Positions 22,060 to 31,899 of a stretch of DNA of 64,000 nt are shown piece after piece. The DNA is taken from positions 496,001 to 560,000 of the forward strand of contig NZ_CP034858.1 in the NCBI RefSeq assembly GCF_005080845.1, written 5' to 3'. Source of the stretch: Buchnera aphidicola (Rhopalosiphum padi). Lineage in GTDB: Bacteria; Pseudomonadota; Gammaproteobacteria; Enterobacterales; Enterobacteriaceae. Every line of letters starts with the position of its first letter. Positions within the stretch are counted from its first letter, which is position 1. A program made the position numbers and the translations under genes. The notes below the pieces were generated by a model, which had not been told where the DNA came from, did not search any database, and saw only the letters and a program-made list of their open reading frames with translations.

Positions 22060-24035
22060 TTTAAACCTGCTTTTTGAAGATTTTCTAAGTGTCGATTTTC
22101 AATATTTTTGACTTCTTTCACTGATATAGTGTACTCAATATTTTCGTCTATACTTTTAAAAATTAAACTTATAATAACAATGAACAAAGATAAACAACAC
22201 AACCAGATAATATCCCATACTGCAGAAAAACCAAAAAGTAAAGAAAAAAAACTAATAAAAACACCTAGTCCTGTATTTTTAGGCATATGAATTTCATTAT
22301 ATTGATTTTCTTGAACTTGATTCTTTTTCTGTTTTCTTTCCCAAAAATCATCTTTATTTTTAATATCTGGAATAATAGCAAAATTATATAATGGAGCAGG
22401 AGAAGAAGTAGACCATTCTAGAGTTCTTCCATCCCATGGATCACCGGTAATATCTAAATTAACATGACGATCTCTTACTGAAACCCAAAATTGAATTATT
22501 TGACATAGTATACCTATACCAATAATAACAGCACCAATAGCTGCAATAGATAATAAAAAATGAAATTCAATATCAATATTTTGACTTAAACGACGAGTCA
22601 TTCCCATAAAACCTAAAAAATACAATGGCATAAAAGCAGTAAAAAAACCTATTATCCAAAACCAAAAAGCACGTTTACCCCAAACTTCATTTAGAATAAA
22701 ACCAAATAATTTAGGAAACCAGTAATTGATTCCAGCAAAACAACCAAAAACAACACCACCAATTATAACATTATGAAAATGAGCAACTAAAAACAAGCTA
22801 TTATGTAACATGAAATCAACAGGAGGAATAGATAACAACACACCTGTCATTCCACCAATAGAAAAAGTAATTAAAAATCCAATAGTCCATAGCATGGAAG
22901 AATGCATATAAACTCGACCTTGATACATTGTAAACAACCAATTAAAAATTTTTACTCCAGTAGGAATCGCTATAATCATAGTAGTAATTCCGAAAAAAGC
23001 ATTAACGTTTGAACCAGCACCCATGGTAAAAAAATGATGAAGCCAAACAATAAAGGATAAAACAGTAATAGCTAAAGTTGCCCAAACTAAAGATACGTAT
23101 CCAAATAAACGTTTTTTTGAAAAAGTAGCAACTACTTCTGAAAAAACACCAAATACAGGAAGAACTAAAATATAAACTTCTGGATGACCCCAAATCCATA
23201 TTAAATTAACATACATCATTGCATTTCCACCAAATTCATTAGTAAAAAAATGAAAAGAAAAACAACGATCTAAAGTTAACAATAAAAGAGTTATAGTTAA
23301 AACTGGGAAAGAAATTACAATCAGAATATTAGTACATAAAGAAGCCCAAGTGAAAACTGGCATTTTAAAAAAACACATTCCTGGTGCTCTCATTTTTAAA
23401 ATTGTTACTAAAAAGTTAATGCCTGTCAAAGTAGTGCCAATCCCGGAAATTTGAAGACTCCAAATCCAGTAATCTACTCCTACTCCTGGACTATATTTAA
23501 CTCCAGACAATGGAGGATACGCCAACCATCCTGTCTGTGCAAATTCACCTATTCCTAAAGAAAGAGTGAGTAAAATAGCACCACTTACATTTAACCAAAA
23601 ACTTAAATTATTGAGAAAGGGAAAAGCCACATCACGAGCTCCAATTTGTAATGGAATCACTAAATTCATTAATCCAATTACAAGAGGCATGGCTACAAAA
23701 AAAATCATTATAACACCATGAGCTGTAAATATTTGATCATAATGGTGCGGTGGTAAAAAACCTGTATTTCCTGAAGATGCAATTACCTGTTGAGTTCGCA
23801 TTAATATTGCATCAACAAAACCACGAAACAACATAATAAATGCAAGTATTCCATACATAATAGATATTTTTTTATGATCTACCGTAGTAAACCATTCAAA
23901 CCATAAATATTTCCATTTTTTAAAATAAGTAATACTCAAAGAAACACATAATGCAATTAGAATAATGGAAATATATGTAACCATTATAATTGGCTCATTA
24001 AAAGGTATAGCGTTTAATGTCAATTTTCCAAACAT
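22056..24035 (-). CDS. cyoB: Cytochrome bo ubiquinol oxidase subunit I
   Basis: CyoB is the catalytic subunit. It oxidises ubiquinol, reduces oxygen to water at a heme o3-CuB centre and pumps protons. From the ATG at 24035 it has 659 residues (E. coli 663). Metal ligands are visible: FTAHGVIM (low-spin heme His), [12 protein letters not shown] (CuB His and cross-linked Tyr), [11 protein letters not shown] (two CuB His) and [10 protein letters not shown] (heme His pair). The strong ribosome binding site AGAGGA lies before this ATG. A start eight codons upstream at 24059 is open but overlaps that site and lacks family support. Confidence 0.97.
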   Translation of the reverse strand: MFGKLTLNAIPFNEPIIMVTYISIILIALCVSLSITYFKKWKYLWFEWFTTVDHKKISIMYGILAFIMLFRGFVDAILMRTQQVIASSGNTGFLPPHHYDQIFTAHGVIMIFFVAMPLVIGLMNLVIPLQIGARDVAFPFLNNLSFWLNVSGAILLTLSLGIGEFAQTGWLAYPPLSGVKYSPGVGVDYWIWSLQISGIGTTLTGINFLVTILKMRAPGMCFFKMPVFTWASLCTNILIVISFPVLTITLLLLTLDRCFSFHFFTNEFGGNAMMYVNLIWIWGHPEVYILVLPVFGVFSEVVATFSKKRLFGYVSLVWATLAITVLSFIVWLHHFFTMGAGSNVNAFFGITTMIIAIPTGVKIFNWLFTMYQGRVYMHSSMLWTIGFLITFSIGGMTGVLLSIPPVDFMLHNSLFLVAHFHNVIIGGVVFGCFAGINYWFPKLFGFILNEVWGKRAFWFWIIGFFTAFMPLYFLGFMGMTRRLSQNIDIEFHFLLSIAAIGAVIIGIGILCQIIQFWVSVRDRHVNLDITGDPWDGRTLEWSTSSPAPLYNFAIIPDIKNKDDFWERKQKKNQVQENQYNEIHMPKNTGLGVFISFFSLLFGFSAVWDIIWLCCLSLFIVIISLIFKSIDENIEYTISVKEVKNIENRHLENLQKAGLK

Positions 24036-24075
24036 TTTTATTTCCTCTACATTTAACATTTTATATTAAAGTTTT

Positions 24076-24948
24076 CTAATGTTTGAATACTTTGTTCTTT
24101 AAATAAGTTTGATTAATTATCTCATTAAATAAATTTTTCTTAACATCCGAAAAATATTCTATGAAATGATTTTCGTTAGGTAAAGAAATGGTATTAAAAA
24201 TATTCATTTGATTTAGTTTTTTAGGGGATTTTTGTGCTTTTTTAATCCAATTTTCAAATTTTTTAGTATCTAATACAGATATTGCAGTAAATTTCATATT
24301 CGAAAAACCTCTACCACTATAATTAGATGATATTCCTTTATATTTTCCGGGAGCATTAGCAATTAAATTCAATTTAGTCATCATTCCAGGCATAGCATAT
24401 ATTTGACTACCAAGAGAAGGAATAAAAAAAGAATTCATAACAGAGTTAGAAGTAATATGAAAAATTATAGGTCTATTTACAGGAAACATAATTTCGTTAA
24501 TAGTTGCAATACGATATTCAGGATAGATGAACAACCATCTCCAATCTAATGATATAACATCTATTTTTATAGGTTTATATTTAGAAATTATAGATTTTTG
24601 AGGATCTAATATATGACTATAATTCCATGTTAAAAAAGCCAAAAAGGAAATTATTAAAATTGGAACTGTCCATACTACTACTTCTATTTTTTTAGAATCA
24701 GACCAATTTGGTTTATATTGTTCATTTACATTAGACGCATGATATTTTACCGAAAAATATACAGTCATAAAAATTACAGGAATTATTACAAATAGCATCA
24801 TTAAAAAAGATATTAATAATATTGAACATTCTTGAATAGCAATTGTTCCATGAGGATTTAATAAAACACTATTGCAACCGTGTAACATAAAAACAATTGA
24901 AATTAATAATAATGTCTTAAAAAAATTATTAAAATTTATAGATATCAT
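24076..24948 (-). CDS. cyoA: Cytochrome bo ubiquinol oxidase subunit II
   Basis: CyoA is the membrane-anchored periplasmic subunit II. The 290 residues (E. coli 315) begin with a signal peptide ending in the lipobox LHGC (Cys25), so it is a lipoprotein. Two transmembrane helices follow, then a cupredoxin-fold domain with [41 protein letters not shown] and [19 protein letters not shown]. The CuA ligands are absent, as is normal for quinol oxidases. It is the first gene of the operon, with GAGG eight bases before the ATG. Confidence 0.96.
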   Translation of the reverse strand: MISINFNNFFKTLLLISIVFMLHGCNSVLLNPHGTIAIQECSILLISFLMMLFVIIPVIFMTVYFSVKYHASNVNEQYKPNWSDSKKIEVVVWTVPILIISFLAFLTWNYSHILDPQKSIISKYKPIKIDVISLDWRWLFIYPEYRIATINEIMFPVNRPIIFHITSNSVMNSFFIPSLGSQIYAMPGMMTKLNLIANAPGKYKGISSNYSGRGFSNMKFTAISVLDTKKFENWIKKAQKSPKKLNQMNIFNTISLPNENHFIEYFSDVKKNLFNEIINQTYLKNKVFKH

Positions 24949-25277
24949 TAAAAAACCTCAAAATATAATATTTATTATTAAAAATTTTTATCTTATAAAA
25001 TATTATTTTTAATTAAATTTTTTATTTAATATAAATTAAATTAAAGAATACTATTATCTTATAAAATCAATAATTTGTGAAATAATTGAATTATTTTTTA
25101 AAAATTGATAACATTTAAAATAAAAAAATATATTTTTATCAATAAAATCAATTGTTCATTAAATTTTTATTCAAAAAAAAATGTTTAAAAAAAAACATAT
25201 ATAAATATAATACAAAATATTTTTTATCACAATTTCTATCTTTTATCTAAAATCAGTTAGGATATAACAATAATTCC
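24949..25277. promoter_or_regulatory. Divergent intergenic region between cyoA and bolA
   Basis: This 329-base region is almost pure A+T and holds no gene. It must contain the promoters of the cyo operon (-) and of bolA (+), but several TATAAT-like hexamers make an exact call unsafe. A 14-base word (TTATCTTATAAAAT on the + strand) occurs twice, at 24988-25001 and 25054-25067, 66 bases apart, and could be a regulator site. Confidence 0.4.
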
Positions 25278-25586
25278 ATGTATCTAAAAAAAATAAAAAA
25301 ACACTTAGAATCTAAAATCAATATAAGTTCTATTAATATTTACGATGATAGCAAACTGCATAACTATTCTACGAATACGAACATAATTAGTCATATAAAA
25401 ATTATTATCGTTAGCGATGATTTTATTGATAAAAATTTAGTTTTTAGACACCGTATAATTTTTAAATCTTTAAAAGAAATAGAAAAGGAAAGTATATATT
25501 CAATTACACTATATACTTATACTCTAAACGAATGGAAAGATAAAAAATATCAAGAATTTAATTCTATAAAATGTGTTAAAAAATAA
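25278..25586 (+). CDS. bolA: BolA family protein
   Basis: BolA is a small class II KH-like protein that works with monothiol glutaredoxin in iron-sulfur cluster handling and affects morphology in E. coli. The 102 residues match E. coli BolA (105). Family segments are [24 protein letters not shown] with the conserved RHR (likely cluster-ligand His region), and [10 protein letters not shown]. It lies between cyoA and tig as in enteric bacteria (bolA-tig-clpPX-lon). Confidence 0.93.
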   Translation: MYLKKIKKHLESKINISSINIYDDSKLHNYSTNTNIISHIKIIIVSDDFIDKNLVFRHRIIFKSLKEIEKESIYSITLYTYTLNEWKDKKYQEFNSIKCVKK

Positions 25587-25672
25587 CAAAAAATTTTGTT
25601 TTAAGAAGCCAATTATTTAATATATTTTTCAAATTATGAAAACAAATGTTTAAAAAAATTATCTAGCAAGAT

Positions 25673-25695
25673 AAACTTTAAATTATAAAGTTTTT
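25673..25695 (+). terminator. Weak A+T-only hairpin after bolA
   Basis: An 8-bp stem (25673-25680 with 25686-25693, loop of five) is followed by only two further T residues. It lies 87 bases after bolA. The position and run of five T favour a terminator, but the low G+C makes it doubtful. Confidence 0.3.
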
Positions 25696-25863
25696 AAAAA
25701 AATATCTAAAAATAATTAATTAAATTAAAAATATACTAGAAATTTTTATAGATTTGAAAAAATTGATTTTTATTTAAAATAAATCTCATAAAGAATATGA
25801 AATATTAAAAATGTAGAATATTTTTTAAAGTTATAGAATATCTAAAACAATTTGAGGCAAAAA

Positions 25864-27189
25864 ATGAAATTTTTTATGGAAAAAAATAAAAAAAATAGTG
25901 ATCGTGTCACAATTAAGATTCCAAAAAAGCTAGTTAATAACGATCTTATACAAAAATTTGTTCAAATTAATAAAACAACAAAAATAAATGGTTTTAGAAA
26001 AGGAAAAACTCCTATTAAAATTATACAAGAAAAATATGGTAATGAAGTTTATTATGATGTATTTAATAAACTAATGCAAAAATTTTTTTATGAATTTATA
26101 AAAAAAGAAAAAATAAAAATTATTGGTTTTCCAAAATATTTTATGCACGAAAATGAAGATGAAAAAGAATATTTTAAATATTCTGTAGACTACGAAGTTT
26201 ATCCAGAATTTAAAATAAAAGATGTAAAACTTATTACAGCAGAAAAAATAATAGTGAATGTTACAGATGAAGATATAAGAAAAAACGTAGATAAACAAAA
26301 ATATAAAGAAGATAAGTGGAATAAAGTTAATAGAGCAGTTAAAATTAACGATCTAGTAACAATTAATTATTGTATTTATGAAAACAATAAAAAAATAGAA
26401 AAATTCGATACAGAAGAAGTTAAGTTTATCGTTTCTCAAAATAATTTTATACCTGAATTAAATAATAAAATAATAAACCATTTTATCAACGATGTTATTT
26501 TTTTAAAAATAAATTTTTATAAATTTCATCCAGAAGAAGAATTACGTAGTAAAGACATTACATTTAAAATTAAAATATTAAATATTGAAGAAAAAGAAGA
26601 AAATATTGAAATACAACAAAACATAAAAAAAATTAAAGAAAATGAACTGACCGAATTAAACTATAAAACTATAAAAAAAAATATTATTGATCAAATAAAA
26701 AATTTAACTCAAAATCATTTACAAAATCAAATCATAAAAAAATTAACAATAGAAAATCCTATAAACATACCTTCAATTTTATTAAAAGAAGAAATAAATT
26801 TTTTATATAATAAATATACAAAAGAATATAAAGAAAAAAAAGATAATATTTTAGAAAAAAAATATCATACTGATCTCGAATCAAAAGCTAAAAAAAGATT
26901 ACAAATAAAATTAATTATAGAAAAAATTATCAATAATAATAAAATGTTAGTAAATGAAAAAAGAGTAGAATTGTTAATAAAAAAAATATCTTTAAACTAT
27001 AAAAAACCATTAGAAATTATTAATATATATAAAAATAACGCAAGATTAAAACAAACTATAAAAGATATAGAATTAGAAATGCAAGTTATGGAATTCCTGA
27101 TAAAAAACATTAAAATTATTAAAAAACAGTGGACTCTGGATGAAATTATGAATTATAACTGGAGACATAATGAAGAAACTTTTATCTAA
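25864..27189 (+). CDS. tig: Trigger factor (ribosome-associated chaperone)
   Basis: Trigger factor binds L23 at the ribosome exit tunnel and shields nascent chains. From the ATG at 25864 it has 441 residues (E. coli 432). The ribosome-docking signature GFRKGKTPIKI is intact near residue 45. The central FKBP-like domain (about 155-255) is strongly diverged: where the family has an IDFTG-type segment, INYCIYENN is found. The C-terminal chaperone arms are present but Lys/Asn-rich. A TTG at 25852 is in frame, but GAGG six bases before 25864 decides the start. It is followed by clpP. Confidence 0.94.
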   Translation: MKFFMEKNKKNSDRVTIKIPKKLVNNDLIQKFVQINKTTKINGFRKGKTPIKIIQEKYGNEVYYDVFNKLMQKFFYEFIKKEKIKIIGFPKYFMHENEDEKEYFKYSVDYEVYPEFKIKDVKLITAEKIIVNVTDEDIRKNVDKQKYKEDKWNKVNRAVKINDLVTINYCIYENNKKIEKFDTEEVKFIVSQNNFIPELNNKIINHFINDVIFLKINFYKFHPEEELRSKDITFKIKILNIEEKEENIEIQQNIKKIKENELTELNYKTIKKNIIDQIKNLTQNHLQNQIIKKLTIENPINIPSILLKEEINFLYNKYTKEYKEKKDNILEKKYHTDLESKAKKRLQIKLIIEKIINNNKMLVNEKRVELLIKKISLNYKKPLEIINIYKNNARLKQTIKDIELEMQVMEFLIKNIKIIKKQWTLDEIMNYNWRHNEETFI

Positions 27190-27315
27190 AATTAGTTTTT
27201 TAAATTCTAATATATTAAGAATATAATTTTTAAAAAATATACTTTATATTAAAAAATTAAATTTTAAATAATTTTAATTGAAATATATACTACAATATTC
27301 TACAGAGAAAATTAA

Positions 27316-27909
27316 ATGACATCTAATTCAGTATTAGTTCCCATGGTAGTTGAACAACATTCAAGAGGGGAACGTTCATATGATATATATTCTAGATTAT
27401 TGAAAGAACGGATAATTTTTATAACAAGTACCATTGAAGATAACATGGCAAGCACTATTGTAGCACAAATGCTATTTCTAGAAGCAGAAGATTCAGAAAA
27501 AGATATATTTTTGTATATCAATTCACCAGGTGGAATTATTACATCAGGAATGTCTATTTACGATACCATGCAATTTATAAAACCTGATGTTAATACTATT
27601 TGTATAGGACAAGCATGTTCAATGGCAGCTTTTTTACTTTCATCTGGAACTAAGGGTAAACGATCTTGTTTACCAAATTCAAGAATTATGATTCATCAAC
27701 CATTGGGTGGATATCAAGGACAAGCATCAGATATTGCAATTCATGCACAAGAGATTATAAAAATGAAAAAGAAATTAAATCAATTAATGTCTTTTCATAC
27801 CGGTCAATCTATTAAAAAAATCAATAAAGATACAGAACGAGATTGTTTTTTATCAGCAAAAGAGTCTATAAAATATGGATTAATTGATTTAATTTTAACT
27901 CAACGTTAA
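27316..27909 (+). CDS. clpP: ATP-dependent Clp protease proteolytic subunit
   Basis: ClpP forms the tetradecameric serine protease chamber used by ClpX. The 197 residues (E. coli 207 with propeptide) show the full catalytic triad: Ser102 in GQACSMAAF, His127 in MIHQPLGG and Asp176 in ERDCFLSA. Each is offset by nine from E. coli numbering, and the propeptide is shortened. [24 protein letters not shown] is close to the E. coli mature N-terminus. clpX follows after about 80 bases. Confidence 0.97.
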   Translation: MTSNSVLVPMVVEQHSRGERSYDIYSRLLKERIIFITSTIEDNMASTIVAQMLFLEAEDSEKDIFLYINSPGGIITSGMSIYDTMQFIKPDVNTICIGQACSMAAFLLSSGTKGKRSCLPNSRIMIHQPLGGYQGQASDIAIHAQEIIKMKKKLNQLMSFHTGQSIKKINKDTERDCFLSAKESIKYGLIDLILTQR

Positions 27910-27992
27910 CAAAAATTTTTTATTAAAGAGAATAAAATAGAATCTATTTACTCAAAAAATCAATAAATATATTAATAAAAAGGTTAAAAAAT

Positions 27993-29276
27993 ATGACAGA
28001 TAAGAGTAAAGACAATTCTAAAAAACTGCTTCAATGCTCTTTTTGTGGGAAAAATCAAAAAGAAGTAGAAAAATTAATAGCCGGTCCAGCAGTCTATATA
28101 TGCGATGAATGCATAAGATTATGTAATAATATTATTAAAGAAACAAAAACCACAAAAGAAATAGAAGATGATGAACTAAGTTACTTACCTACACCACGTG
28201 AAATTAAAAAACATCTTGACAATTATGTAGTAGGTCAAAACCATACAAAAAAAGTTTTATCTGTAGCTGTTTACAATCATTATCAACGTATCCGTAACAT
28301 TTCTAAAAATTCAGATAATGTTGAACTTGGTAAAAGTAATATTTTATTAATTGGACCAACTGGTAGTGGAAAAACTTTATTAGCAGAAACACTGGCAAAA
28401 TTATTAAATGTACCATTTAGCATTGCTGACGCAACTACTTTAACTGAAGCAGGATACGTCGGAGAAGACGTAGAAAATGTCATACAAAAACTATTGCAAA
28501 AATGTAAATACAATGTCAAAAAAGCAGAATTAGGGATTGTTTATATAGACGAAATAGATAAAATTTCAAGAAAATCTGATAATCCTTCTATTACTAGAGA
28601 TGTTTCTGGGGAAGGAGTACAACAAGCTTTGTTAAAATTAATTGAAGGTACCTTAGCATCAATTCCACCACAAGGTGGAAGAAAACATCCACAACAAGAA
28701 TTTTTACAAGTTAATACTTCAAATATTTTATTTATATGTGCAGGGGCATTTTCAGAACTTTCTAAAATTATTTCTAAAAGAATTGATACTGGTAATACAA
28801 TTGGTTTTAATACTAGTCTTAAAAAGAAAAAAAAGAAAGAATCAGAACAATATTTGTTGCAACAAGTCGAATCAAAAGATTTAATAAAATTTGGATTAAT
28901 TCCTGAATTTATTGGTCGTTTACCTATAGTTACTATTTTAAACGAATTAAATGAAGATGCTCTCGTTAAGATATTATGTAAACCTAAAAATGCTTTAATC
29001 AAACAATACCAAACATTGTTTAATCTAGAAAAAGTAAAATTAGAATTTACAAAAGAAGCTATTATATCAATTGCAAAAAAAGCACTGTCTAAAAAAACAG
29101 GAGCCAGAGGATTAAGATCTATTATTGAAAACATCTTATTAGATATCATGTATGAGTTACCGTCTATGAAAAATGTAGAAAAAGTATTAATCAATGAATT
29201 AGTTGTAAATTCTCATTCGTTACCAAAAATAATATATGAAGAAAAAAACAAATCCAAAAAAGCATCCGGTGAATAA
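27993..29276 (+). CDS. clpX: ATP-dependent Clp protease ATP-binding subunit ClpX
   Basis: ClpX is the AAA+ unfoldase that feeds substrates to ClpP. The 427 residues match E. coli (424). The N-terminal zinc-binding domain has Cys15, Cys18, Cys37 and Cys40, the same numbers as E. coli. Walker A (GPTGSGKT) is at 121-128, pore loop GYVG at 154-157, and Walker B is VYIDEIDK. The IGF loop that docks on ClpP appears as [18 protein letters not shown] carries sensor 2. A small hairpin follows at 29304-29326. Confidence 0.98.
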   Translation: MTDKSKDNSKKLLQCSFCGKNQKEVEKLIAGPAVYICDECIRLCNNIIKETKTTKEIEDDELSYLPTPREIKKHLDNYVVGQNHTKKVLSVAVYNHYQRIRNISKNSDNVELGKSNILLIGPTGSGKTLLAETLAKLLNVPFSIADATTLTEAGYVGEDVENVIQKLLQKCKYNVKKAELGIVYIDEIDKISRKSDNPSITRDVSGEGVQQALLKLIEGTLASIPPQGGRKHPQQEFLQVNTSNILFICAGAFSELSKIISKRIDTGNTIGFNTSLKKKKKKESEQYLLQQVESKDLIKFGLIPEFIGRLPIVTILNELNEDALVKILCKPKNALIKQYQTLFNLEKVKLEFTKEAIISIAKKALSKKTGARGLRSIIENILLDIMYELPSMKNVEKVLINELVVNSHSLPKIIYEEKNKSKKASGE

Positions 29277-29303
29277 AAAATAAAGACATCAGATAATCTC
29301 AAA

Positions 29304-29326
29304 AAAGGGCATTCTCCCTTTATTTT
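29304..29326 (+). terminator. Short hairpin after clpX
   Basis: A 6-bp stem (29304-29309 with 29316-29321, six-base loop) is followed by ATTTT. It lies 27 bases after the clpX stop and just upstream of the lon promoter region, where a terminator is expected. Confidence 0.45.
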
Positions 29327-29341
29327 GCCAAACGCTTCAGA

Positions 29342-29370
29342 TTAAAATGTCAAGCGACCATTCCAATATA
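29342..29370 (+). promoter_or_regulatory. Putative heat-shock (sigma-32) promoter of lon
   Basis: TTAAAATG at 29342-29349 and CCAATATA at 29363-29370 align by eye with the sigma-32 promoter of E. coli lon as I remember it (TTGAATG, then CCCCATATA), with one extra base between them. The ATATACT trailing the -10 also matches. The start region of lon downstream is nearly identical to E. coli, which supports the alignment. Confidence 0.5.
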
Positions 29371-29461
29371 CTTGGCTTAATTATAAATATAGCTGCATAT
29401 TTCAATATATTGCAGTTTTTAATAAATATAAATAGCGGAAATTCAACTAAGAGAGAGCTCT

Positions 29462-31795
29462 ATGAATTCTGAGCGTTCTGAACGCATTAAAATTCCCGTT
29501 TTACCATTAAGAGATGTAGTTGTGTATCCTCATATGGTTATTCCATTATTTGTAGGTCGCAAAAAATCAATTCAATGTATTGAAACATCTATGAATAATG
29601 ATAAAAAAATCATGTTAATTGCACAAAAAGAAGCATCAAAAGACGAACCTAGCAAAAATGATTTATTTAATATAGGAACCATTAGCTCTATTTTACAAAT
29701 GTTAAAACTGCCTGATGGCACAATGAAAGTACTTGTAGAAGGTTTACAACGTGCTTGTATTAAAGATATAGAAAATAACGGTGAACATTTCTTTGCAGAA
29801 GTAGAACTCATTACTTCTCCTACTAATATAAATAAAGAACAAGAAGTATTAATTCGAACAACAGTTAATCAATTTGAGTCTTATATTAAACTGAATAAAA
29901 AAATTCCATCAGAAATACTTAATACCCTTAGCAATACAAAAAATGCAGAAAAACTTGCAGATACAATTGCTGCTCATATGCCATTAAAACTAGCTGATAA
30001 ACAATCAGTACTAGAAATATACAACGTAAATGAAAGATTGGAATTCTTAATGGCTATAATGGAAACAGAAATAGATTTATTAAAAGTTGAAAAAAGAATT
30101 AGAAATCGTGTTAAAAAACAAATGGAAAAGAGTCAAAGAGAATACTATTTAAATGAACAAATAAAAGCTATTCAAAAAGAACTTGGCGATATGGATGAAA
30201 TTCCAGATGAAAATAAAGTTTTAAAACGTAAAATTAAAAACTCAAAAATGCCAAAAGAAGCAAAAGAAAAAACAGAATCAGAATTACAAAAATTAAAAAT
30301 GATGTCACCAATGTCAGCAGAGGCAACAGTAGTACGAAGTTACATTGATTGGATGATACAAGTTCCTTGGAATATAAAAACAAAAATAAAGAAAGATATT
30401 CAAGAAGCTAAAAAAATTCTTGATATAGACCATTTTGGTTTAGAAAAGGTAAAGGAACGAATATTAGAATACTTAGCTGTACAAAGTAGAACTAATAAAG
30501 TCAAAGGTCCTATTTTATGTTTAATAGGTCCTCCTGGAGTAGGTAAAACATCGTTAGGAAAATCTATTGCAAGGTCAACAGGTAGAAAATATGTAAGAAT
30601 GGCTTTAGGTGGGATACGAGACGAAGCTGAAATTAGAGGTCATCGTCGTACATATATTGGATCAATGCCTGGAAAATTAATCCAAAAAATGGTAAAAGCA
30701 AAGGTAAAAAATCCTTTATTTTTACTTGATGAAATTGATAAAATGTCTTGTGATATAAGAGTCGATCCAGCATCTGCATTATTAGAAGTACTAGATCCTG
30801 AACAAAACATAAATTTTAACGATCATTATCTAGAAGTAGACTACGATCTTTCAGATGTTATGTTTGTAGCAACTTCCAACTCTATGAATATACCTGCACC
30901 ATTACTTGATCGAATGGAAATAATTCGTCTTTCAGGTTATACAGAAAACGAAAAATTAAATATAGCAAAGTGCTATTTATATCCCAAACAAATAGAAAGA
31001 AATGCATTAAAGAAGAATGAGCTTACAATTACTGATTGCGCTATAATTAGTATAATTCAATATTATACTCGTGAAGCAGGCGTTCGTAGTTTAGAACGTG
31101 AAATTTCTAAAATATGCAGAAAAGTAGTAAAACTATTAATTTTAAATAAATCTTTAAAAAACATAGAAATAAACAGTAAAAATTTAAAAAAATTTTTAGG
31201 AATAAAACGATTTGATTATGGTAAAACAAATAATTCTAATCAAATTGGACAAGTAGTTGGATTGGCATGGACAGAAGTGGGCGGAGAATTGTTAACAATT
31301 GAAACAGCATGTGTTTCAGGAAAAGGTAAACTCACTTATACAGGTTCTTTAGGTGAAGTCATGCAAGAATCAATTCAAGCGGCATTAACTGTAGTTCGTT
31401 CTCAAGCTAAAAAATTAGGAATTAAAAAAGATTTCCATGAAAAACATGATATTCATGTCCACGTTCCTGAAGGTGCCACGCCAAAAGACGGACCGAGTGC
31501 AGGTATTGCAATGTGTACAGCTATAGTGTCTTCTTTAACAAAAAACCCTGTCAAATCTAATATTGCTATGACAGGAGAAATTACATTACAAGGAAAGGTA
31601 TTAACAATTGGAGGACTAAAAGAAAAATTGCTTGCAGCACATCGTGGAGGCGTCAAAACTGTATTAATACCATATGAAAACAAACGTAATTTAGAAGAAA
31701 TACCAAAAAATATTATTGAAGGACTAATAATTCATCCGGTAAAAAACATTGAAGAAGTTTTAACAATATCACTAGAAAATACACCTTACGTATAA
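29462..31795 (+). CDS. lon: ATP-dependent protease Lon
   Basis: Lon is the homohexameric AAA+ serine protease of the cytoplasm that removes damaged and regulatory proteins. The 777 residues match E. coli (784). Walker A (GPPGVGKT) is at 356-363. The catalytic dyad is Ser679 in KDGPSAG and Lys722 in GLKEKLL, with identical numbering to E. coli. The N-terminal substrate domain begins ERIKIPVLPLRDVVVYPHMV. The ribosome binding region AGAGAGAGCTCTATG matches the E. coli leader as I recall it. A strong terminator follows. Confidence 0.98.
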   Translation: MNSERSERIKIPVLPLRDVVVYPHMVIPLFVGRKKSIQCIETSMNNDKKIMLIAQKEASKDEPSKNDLFNIGTISSILQMLKLPDGTMKVLVEGLQRACIKDIENNGEHFFAEVELITSPTNINKEQEVLIRTTVNQFESYIKLNKKIPSEILNTLSNTKNAEKLADTIAAHMPLKLADKQSVLEIYNVNERLEFLMAIMETEIDLLKVEKRIRNRVKKQMEKSQREYYLNEQIKAIQKELGDMDEIPDENKVLKRKIKNSKMPKEAKEKTESELQKLKMMSPMSAEATVVRSYIDWMIQVPWNIKTKIKKDIQEAKKILDIDHFGLEKVKERILEYLAVQSRTNKVKGPILCLIGPPGVGKTSLGKSIARSTGRKYVRMALGGIRDEAEIRGHRRTYIGSMPGKLIQKMVKAKVKNPLFLLDEIDKMSCDIRVDPASALLEVLDPEQNINFNDHYLEVDYDLSDVMFVATSNSMNIPAPLLDRMEIIRLSGYTENEKLNIAKCYLYPKQIERNALKKNELTITDCAIISIIQYYTREAGVRSLEREISKICRKVVKLLILNKSLKNIEINSKNLKKFLGIKRFDYGKTNNSNQIGQVVGLAWTEVGGELLTIETACVSGKGKLTYTGSLGEVMQESIQAALTVVRSQAKKLGIKKDFHEKHDIHVHVPEGATPKDGPSAGIAMCTAIVSSLTKNPVKSNIAMTGEITLQGKVLTIGGLKEKLLAAHRGGVKTVLIPYENKRNLEEIPKNIIEGLIIHPVKNIEEVLTISLENTPYV

Positions 31796-31809
31796 AAAAA
31801 TCTAAATCT

Positions 31810-31834
31810 GGCTGACAAAAAACCGTCAGCCTTT
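31810..31834 (+). terminator. Rho-independent terminator after lon
   Basis: A perfect 7-bp G+C-rich stem (31810-31816 with 31825-31831, GGCTGAC paired with GTCAGCC) has an eight-base loop and is followed by TTTATAATTT. It begins 15 bases after the lon stop. Confidence 0.8.
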
Positions 31835-31899
31835 ATAATTTAAATAAAAAAAAATAATAATTTCAATATAAAATTGAAACTATCTAGGATAGTTATATT

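Noticed and set aside
28541..29194. A 217-codon open frame antisense to clpX
   Set aside because: clpX is fully supported by motifs and length; the antisense frame is a shadow.
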